From: Syntrophomonadaceae bacterium
GTDB lineage: Bacteria > Bacillota > Dethiobacteria > DTU022
DNA length: 8,391 bases
Assembly: GCA_007136055.1 (NCBI GenBank)
Contig: SLHT01000215.1
Coordinates: 1 to 8,391 of the forward strand
Direction of reading: 5' to 3'
Shown one piece after another: positions 6,647 to 8,391 of the stretch. The notes beneath the pieces are model-generated. The model was not told the DNA's origin and ran no database searches. It worked only from the letters and a program-made list of their open reading frames with translations. How positions within the stretch are numbered: the stretch's first letter is position 1; every line of letters starts with the position of its first letter. The translations under genes and the position numbers were made by a program.

Positions 6647-6652
6647 CCTCCT
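6647..6652 (-). promoter_or_regulatory. Ribosome binding site deciding the HIT start
   Basis: The minus strand reads AGGAGG, a full anti-16S match, 7 bases before ATG 6639. It rules out the longer in-frame start at 6687. Confidence 0.85.
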
Positions 6653-6682
6653 GATAGCATGTCTTTTTCTACCTGTTTTCCT

Positions 6683-6691
6683 ATCATAACA
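6683..6691 (-). promoter_or_regulatory. Extended -10 promoter for the HIT gene
   Basis: The minus strand reads TGT-TATGAT, a 5/6 -10 box with the TG extension, about 44 bases before the HIT start codon. The -35 position at 17 bases (TGCAAA, 6706-6711) is weak, which the TG extension can offset. Confidence 0.45.
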
Positions 6692-6764
6692 CAAGGAAGT
6701 CGGGCTTTGCATTAACTTAAGGCGCACATGCAGCCAGCTTATGAAAATATATTACCGGCCCTAA

Positions 6765-6794
6765 TTGCTTTATAGATATAAGCAGGATTACAAT
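6765..6794 (+). promoter_or_regulatory. Candidate promoter for the CAP-YibE/F operon
   Basis: TTGCTT (6765-6770) and TACAAT (6789-6794) are separated by 18 bases. The -10 matches 5/6 and the -35 only 3/6. It lies 86 bases before the CAP start. The remainder of the 6640-6880 divergent region shows no gene. Confidence 0.35.
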
Positions 6795-6880
6795 ACAGGT
6801 ACGGTGAAATATTATATTGTTCGGAGATGAAAGTAGTTTCAAGCTGAGGCAATAAAATAGTTAAGAAGGTGCCTTATTAC

Positions 6881-7603
6881 ATGGCAATAAATAGGTGTTT
6901 ATTTGTTTGTTTTTTTGTAGTTCTTATTCTGGGCCTTCCCGGAATCCTCTATCTTGCAGACGGGGGTAATATTAGCCCTACTGGCAATATAATCGAAGGA
7001 AATGGCAGCCGGGAAGACAGCAGCGAAGTTAGCGATGAAGAGGAACAGGTCAATTTTTCCTCTTATATTGAAGGCCCCGATAAAGATGAAATTATCGCGG
7101 TTAAAATAGAGGAATGGCTTGAACTTAAAAAAGAGCGGGCAGAAGCGGAAGCAAAAGTGCAAGCAGAAGCGGCAAAGGCCGCTGAGTCGAGGACAGCCGG
7201 AAGTTCAACGTCTGTAAGCCAAAAAGAACAGCAGATGCTCTCCTATGTCAATGAAGCCAGGATCAAGGCAGGCCTTCCAACATTGACTTACTGCAGTCAG
7301 TTGACTAGCGCTGCCCGGGCCAAAAGTATGGACATGATTGTTAATAATTACTTTAGCCATACTTCACCGCGTTATGGTGGGCTGGGTGGGCTATTAAGTC
7401 ACTATGGGATCAGTTACCGTGCAGCAGGCGAAAATCTTGCTATGAATTCAAGTGGCAGTGTCAGTGCTGCCCACAACTCCCTGATGGCTTCCCCCGGTCA
7501 CAGGGCAAACATTCTGGGTGATAGCTTTAGCCATGTTGGTATCGGTATCCAGGTTAAGGGTGACGGGAGTCACTACTATACGCAGCTTTTTGTAGGATAC
7601 TAA
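6881..7603 (+). CDS. CAP/SCP-domain protein, membrane-anchored or secreted (YkwD-like)
   Basis: This 240-residue protein has an N-terminal hydrophobic segment (about residues 6-26) acting as a signal or anchor, with no obvious cleavage site. An acidic, Ser-rich stretch (about 41-60) follows, then a charged, Ala-rich helical linker (about 77-102, with ERAEAEAKVQAEAAKAAE) that may form a coiled coil. A C-terminal CAP domain spans about 115-240. CAP signatures are present: NYFSHTSP (His160), AGENLA (Glu184) and SPGHRANIL (His207), the residues that line the family's conserved cavity. Family knowledge: bacterial CAP proteins act outside the cytoplasm, often on or near the cell wall or spore coat, but their activity is mostly undefined. 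ATG 6881 is chosen because AAGGTG (6866-6871) lies 9 bases before it; the GTG at 6869 lies inside that site. The YibE/F gene begins 31 bases after its stop, with no terminator between. Confidence 0.9.
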   Translation: MAINRCLFVCFFVVLILGLPGILYLADGGNISPTGNIIEGNGSREDSSEVSDEEEQVNFSSYIEGPDKDEIIAVKIEEWLELKKERAEAEAKVQAEAAKAAESRTAGSSTSVSQKEQQMLSYVNEARIKAGLPTLTYCSQLTSAARAKSMDMIVNNYFSHTSPRYGGLGGLLSHYGISYRAAGENLAMNSSGSVSAAHNSLMASPGHRANILGDSFSHVGIGIQVKGDGSHYYTQLFVGY

Positions 7604-7618
7604 AAAGTTCTTTAACTC

Positions 7619-7624
7619 AGGAGG
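7619..7624 (+). promoter_or_regulatory. Ribosome binding site supporting the TTG start of the YibE/F gene
   Basis: AGGAGG lies 10 bases before TTG 7635. No ATG or GTG in frame lies nearby, and the residues just after TTG form a signal peptide, so the TTG start is well supported. Confidence 0.75.
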
Positions 7625-7634
7625 ATAAGGGATA

Positions 7635-8391
7635 TTGAAACAATTTCTGATAATATTTTTTATTACCCTGTTCTTGGTCCTTCCCGCGGAGGCGCAGTTC
7701 GAGGAAGAGCCATTTGAGGAACTGCAGGACGAAGAGTATTTTTACCGGGGCAGGGTCCTGAAAGTTGATGAAACTAAAGAGGAAGAACATGAATATTACA
7801 CGGTTATTGAGCAGAAGTTGCTGGTTCGTCTGACCAGTGGCACATACCGGGGCGAAGAAGTTACAATTGTAAATACTTTTTTCGAGGGTGACCCTGTTTA
7901 CGATTTTTTATTGGAAGAAGGCCAGGAAGTGATCGTCGTTGCCCTGGGGGAAGAGGGCTCTTTTGAACAGGCTTATGTCCAGGATATGGCCCGGGACCGG
8001 GGTGTATATTATCTGATTGGAGTTTTCATCCTCGGTTTGATTGTGGTCGGCCGGATGAAAGGGGTCAAAACAATTATTACCCTTGGTGTAACCATTGTAC
8101 TGATCTTTCAGGGTCTTTTGCCTCTGCTTCTTTTAGGGTACAGCCCTATTCTGCTGGCCATTGGCACAGCAAGCCTGGCCATAACCTTTACCCTTTTAGT
8201 GATCGGGGGGCTGAACATCAAGTCGCTGGTTGCCATACTGGGGACAGTTACCGGGGTAGTCGTAGCCGGGGTCATGGCTTTCTGGGCGGGCAGCCTGGCG
8301 CAGTTGACAGGGTTCGGGACCCATGAAGCCCAGATGCTTTACTTCCTGGATCAGAATATTGATTTCAGGGGTTTGCTCTTTGCCGGGATTA
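7635..8391 (+). CDS. YibE/F family multi-pass membrane protein, N-terminal 252 residues, 3' end outside window
   Basis: The frame opens with TTG and stays open to the window end. It starts with a signal peptide (MKQFLIIFFITLFLVLPAEA, likely cut after residue 20). An acidic stretch and an extracytoplasmic beta-rich region (about 35-115) follow, including RGRVLKVDET and RGEEVTIVN. From about residue 123 there are at least four membrane segments (about 124-140, 146-168, 170-191 and 197-218). The loop GFGTHEAQMLYFLDQNIDFRG followed by LLFAGI is the family hallmark by memory. Usual length is about 370-400 residues, so roughly the last third is missing. Family knowledge: YibE/F proteins are widespread in Firmicutes and of unproven function, with a transport role often suspected. 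It is 31 bases downstream of the CAP gene with no terminator, so it is probably cotranscribed. Confidence 0.88.
   Translation, partial: MKQFLIIFFITLFLVLPAEAQFEEEPFEELQDEEYFYRGRVLKVDETKEEEHEYYTVIEQKLLVRLTSGTYRGEEVTIVNTFFEGDPVYDFLLEEGQEVIVVALGEEGSFEQAYVQDMARDRGVYYLIGVFILGLIVVGRMKGVKTIITLGVTIVLIFQGLLPLLLLGYSPILLAIGTASLAITFTLLVIGGLNIKSLVAILGTVTGVVVAGVMAFWAGSLAQLTGFGTHEAQMLYFLDQNIDFRGLLFAGI

Noticed and set aside
6899..7162. 87-codon minus-strand frame
   Set aside because: Antisense to the CAP gene signal and linker, Phe-rich shadow composition.
1..8391. CRISPR array, insertion sequence or phage/defence system
   Set aside because: No regularly spaced repeats, transposase, terminal repeats, integrase or defence-type domains were seen on either strand.

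Overview
The window looks like ordinary chromosomal DNA from a Gram-positive, Clostridia-type Firmicute. The evidence is strong AAGGAG/AGGAGG ribosome binding sites before nearly every gene, a TTG start, tightly packed genes, moderate GC and several typical families: an OmpR-type two-component pair, YyaL/DUF255, a zinc-type HIT protein, a CAP-domain secreted protein and YibE/F. No rRNA, tRNA, insertion sequence, CRISPR array or phage gene was seen. The genus cannot be set from sequence reading alone.

Layout. Positions 2-361 (+) hold the 3' end of a nitrilase-superfamily gene cut by the window edge. It converges on a block read from the minus strand: a histidine kinase (476-1825) and its OmpR/PhoB response regulator (1818-2492), overlapping by 8 bases with the regulator first. 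Upstream, also on minus, lies a small secreted helical protein (2775-3185) that resembles Spy/ZraP/CpxP accessory proteins in general design. The 282-base gap between it and the regulator holds a strong GC-rich hairpin and, on the plus strand, a T-box-like motif with no target gene. A 212-base divergent region separates the small protein from a ZIP metal transporter (3398-4138, +). A 268-base gap with a good extended -10 promoter leads to a YyaL/DUF255 gene (4407-6293, +). Its 3' end overlaps the 3' end of a convergent HIT-family gene (6241-6639, -) by 53 bases. A second divergent region precedes a probable operon of a CAP-domain secreted protein (6881-7603, +) and a YibE/F membrane protein (7635 to beyond the window end, +; TTG start).

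How the genes may work together. The clearest grouping is two-component system, small exported helical protein and ZIP transporter. This resembles known envelope or metal stress modules in which an exported helper protein and a metal transporter lie near an OmpR-type system; the functional link is inferred from position only. The YyaL, HIT, CAP and YibE/F genes are conserved families with no evident joint pathway. I see no convincing new multi-gene system. The items most worth checking are the orphan T-box-like element and the possible metal/envelope module.
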